Positions 62,592 to 64,000 of a stretch of 64,000 nt of DNA are shown here, piece after piece. Origin of the DNA: Erythrobacter aureus (lineage in GTDB: Bacteria > Pseudomonadota > Alphaproteobacteria > Sphingomonadales > Sphingomonadaceae); NCBI RefSeq assembly GCF_003355455.1, contig NZ_CP031357.1, positions 1,032,501 to 1,096,500 of the forward strand, in the 5' to 3' direction. Each line of letters starts with the position of its first letter. Within the stretch, counting starts at the first letter, position 1. The notes under the pieces were generated by a model that saw nothing but the letters and a program-made list of their open reading frames with translations, did not search any database and had not been told where the DNA came from. The position numbers and the translations under genes were made by a program.

Positions 62592-63107
62592 ATGACGAGC
62601 CTACCCGACACAGTGAAGGATTGGCTGGGCAAGCCGGTGATCGTGATGGACCATGTCCTTACGGTGGAACAGGGCCTGTGGGCCAATTTCTGCGTGGCGA
62701 TCGAAGACGCGAATCCACTCTACTGGGATTACCGTCTGGCGCGCGAGGAAACCGAGACGGTGATCGCACCGCCCATGATGCTGCCGAGCTGGGCCATCGA
62801 CCATGACTGGCGGCCCGAGCGCGAAGGTCCGGCCCCGCGTACCCTGGAACTGCATTTCATGGTCAAGGATGCGCTTGGATATAAGAATGGCCTTGTGACG
62901 GAGGTCGAACTCGAACTTCACGAGCCTCTTCGCGCAGGCGATTCCGTCAAGGCCGAACAGATATTGCGTAGTGTCGGCGATGAGCGCGAGACCAAGCTCG
63001 GGACGGGGCGTAACTGGGAAATCGATGTTGTCTATCGCAAGCCGGACGGCACCCTTGCCGGTGTCCAGAGCCTGACTTTCCTCGGATATGGGAGGGTTGA
63101 CGCATGA
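62592..63107 (+). CDS. FAS1-like/MaoC-type dehydratase N-terminal domain protein
   Basis: 171 residues with a hotdog fold of the FAS1-like dehydratase type: WANFCVAIEDANPLYWD and the APPMMLPSWAID segment are typical. It lacks the D-x4-H catalytic motif, as in the non-catalytic half of two-chain hydratases. Overlaps the next gene by four bases, so a heterodimer is likely. Confidence 0.85.
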   Translation: MTSLPDTVKDWLGKPVIVMDHVLTVEQGLWANFCVAIEDANPLYWDYRLAREETETVIAPPMMLPSWAIDHDWRPEREGPAPRTLELHFMVKDALGYKNGLVTEVELELHEPLRAGDSVKAEQILRSVGDERETKLGTGRNWEIDVVYRKPDGTLAGVQSLTFLGYGRVDA

Positions 63108-63571
63108 ACCGCGCGCCCAAGCCACATATCGGCATGAAACTGCCCGACCTGCTTCTGCCGGTCACGCGCAGACTCGTGAGCATGGGGGCGGCTGCGTCGA
63201 GGGACTGGCAGCCGCAGCACCACGATCCCGACTGGGCGCGGGAGGCCGGCCTGCCCGACATCATCATGAACAATTACACCCAGGCGGGACTGATCAGCCG
63301 GTTCGTTACCGATTGGAGCGGGCCATCGGGACGCATCGGCAGGCTGCGCTTTGCCATGCGCCGGCCGCTATGCCCGGTGGGGAACCTCACGATCCGCGGC
63401 GCCGTGGTCGATCTGTCGGCCGAATCCGACACGCTCGTATGGGTGGAGATCGACGCGGAAATTCTGGTCGGTGACGATATCGTCACGACTGCGACGATCC
63501 GCGTCGCGCTGCCCGGCCCGGGCGGGGATTCGTCGGCCTGGCACTGCTCGGGCTCGCGCTGGAATCCTTGA
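63104..63571 (+). CDS. MaoC-like hotdog dehydratase, catalytic half
   Basis: 155 residues. Catalytic D and H in SRDWQPQHHDPDWA, then the hotdog helix and AGLISRFVTDWSG. Probably pairs with the preceding protein as an (R)-specific enoyl-CoA hydratase, as in ChsH1/ChsH2-type or MaoC two-chain enzymes. C-terminus ends in a Gly/Pro/Ser-rich stretch. Next gene starts 99 bases downstream. Confidence 0.85.
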   Translation: MNRAPKPHIGMKLPDLLLPVTRRLVSMGAAASRDWQPQHHDPDWAREAGLPDIIMNNYTQAGLISRFVTDWSGPSGRIGRLRFAMRRPLCPVGNLTIRGAVVDLSAESDTLVWVEIDAEILVGDDIVTTATIRVALPGPGGDSSAWHCSGSRWNP

Positions 63572-63670
63572 GGGTTCGGCTTCGGAAATATGAGTTCGAA
63601 CAGAGTTGAGGTGAGCGCGGCCATCTGACCACTTCCCGGTGACTTTAGCGATTGGGAAGATGAGGCGCGC

Positions 63671-64000
63671 ATGGACCTCGGGCTGTCCGACGAACAGAGA
63701 ATGCTGCAGGATATGGTCCGCGACCTGTGCGAGGACCGGTTCCCGCTGACGGCGCTGCGTCGGCTCGAGTCCGATGACGATGGGCTCGATCGGGATTTCT
63801 GGCACGCCCTCGCCGATCAGGGGCTATGTGGTATTTCGATTGCCGAGGCCCATGGCGGCCACGGTCTCGGCCTGCTCGAATGTGCCCTCGTGCACGAGCA
63901 GTTCGGCTATCATCTCGCGCAGTCTCCCCATCTCGCCAGCTCGGTCTTGGCTGCATCCTTCATCGAGGCGGCTGGCGACGCTTCCCTGTCGGCGGCACTG
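63671..64000 (+). CDS. Acyl-CoA dehydrogenase, N-terminal part
   Basis: The first 110 codons are in the window. MDLGLSDEQRMLQDMVRDLC and FWHALADQGLCGISIAEAHGGHGLGLLECALVHEQFGYHLAQSP are the helical N-terminal domain of acyl-CoA dehydrogenases. It would use FAD and pass electrons to EtfAB. The catalytic base lies beyond the right edge. Same strand and probably same operon as the dehydratase pair. Confidence 0.9.
   Translation, partial: MDLGLSDEQRMLQDMVRDLCEDRFPLTALRRLESDDDGLDRDFWHALADQGLCGISIAEAHGGHGLGLLECALVHEQFGYHLAQSPHLASSVLAASFIEAAGDASLSAAL

Noticed and set aside
1..64000. CRISPR arrays, prophage, insertion sequences, tRNA or rRNA genes
   Set aside because: No spaced repeat array, no transposase or integrase ORF, and no cloverleaf or rRNA-like sequence was seen on reading both strands; a covariance-model scan would settle it.

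Overview
The window is a high-GC, gene-dense chromosomal segment from an alphaproteobacterium, most likely Sphingomonadales (Erythrobacteraceae or Sphingomonadaceae). This rests on the compact Entner-Doudoroff operon zwf-edd-glk-eda, three TonB-dependent receptors, a DUF1465 (RcdA-like) gene beside two DUF465 genes, EI-Ntr (ptsP), and paired REP-like palindromes of a kind common in that order. No rRNA, tRNA, CRISPR, prophage or insertion sequence was seen. The assignment is by gene content only.

Layout. 1-4421 (minus): chemotaxis operon cheA-cheW-cheY-cheB-cheR, with cheR cut by the window edge. 4485-16045: mixed metabolic and transport genes (MATE pump, class II aldolase, an orphan 2Fe-2S oxidoreductase subunit, a siderophore-type TonB receptor, ArsC, MFS, a PmtA-like methyltransferase, lipB and a lipoprotein, a CitE-like lyase, an old yellow enzyme). 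16101-26235: EamA transporter, DUF2254 protein, prolyl oligopeptidase, a REP-bounded GIY-YIG gene with a premature stop, nadA, membrane proteins, an MBL hydrolase and glpK. 26236-32584: DUF1465, two DUF465 genes, ptsP, a RodZ-like protein, a CpoB-like protein and tilS. 32591-38163: L,D-transpeptidase, then zwf-edd-glk-eda. 38249-47068: transglutaminase, a candidate 12-residue peptide gene with its own terminator, a CHASE2-EAL protein, rimO, a K+ channel, surE and serS. 47200-53827: sulfotransferase, TonB receptor divergent from a TetR regulator, and a BCCT transporter. 53899-64000: an acyl-CoA catabolic region with enoyl-CoA hydratase, etfA/etfB, a TonB receptor, SDR, a second hydratase and an acyl-CoA ligase on the minus strand, and two hotdog dehydratases plus an acyl-CoA dehydrogenase on the plus strand.

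How the genes work together. The Entner-Doudoroff operon takes glucose to pyruvate and glyceraldehyde-3-phosphate. The final 10 kb looks like uptake plus beta-oxidation of a hydrophobic acid: receptor, ligase, dehydrogenase, hydratases, SDR, and ETF as electron acceptor. The chemotaxis genes form a complete signalling core without a receptor in view.

Most notable candidates: (i) a GIY-YIG gene that fills almost exactly the interval between two inverted REP pairs and has an in-frame stop before a still-readable C-terminal tail; (ii) a Trp-rich 12-codon ORF with a perfect Shine-Dalgarno inside a hairpin and a 10-bp-stem terminator behind it; (iii) tilS with no ATG, GTG or TTG start ahead of its P-loop; (iv) CheA with an extra CheW-like domain and a degenerate receiver; (v) seryl-tRNA synthetase with a roughly 40-residue insertion.
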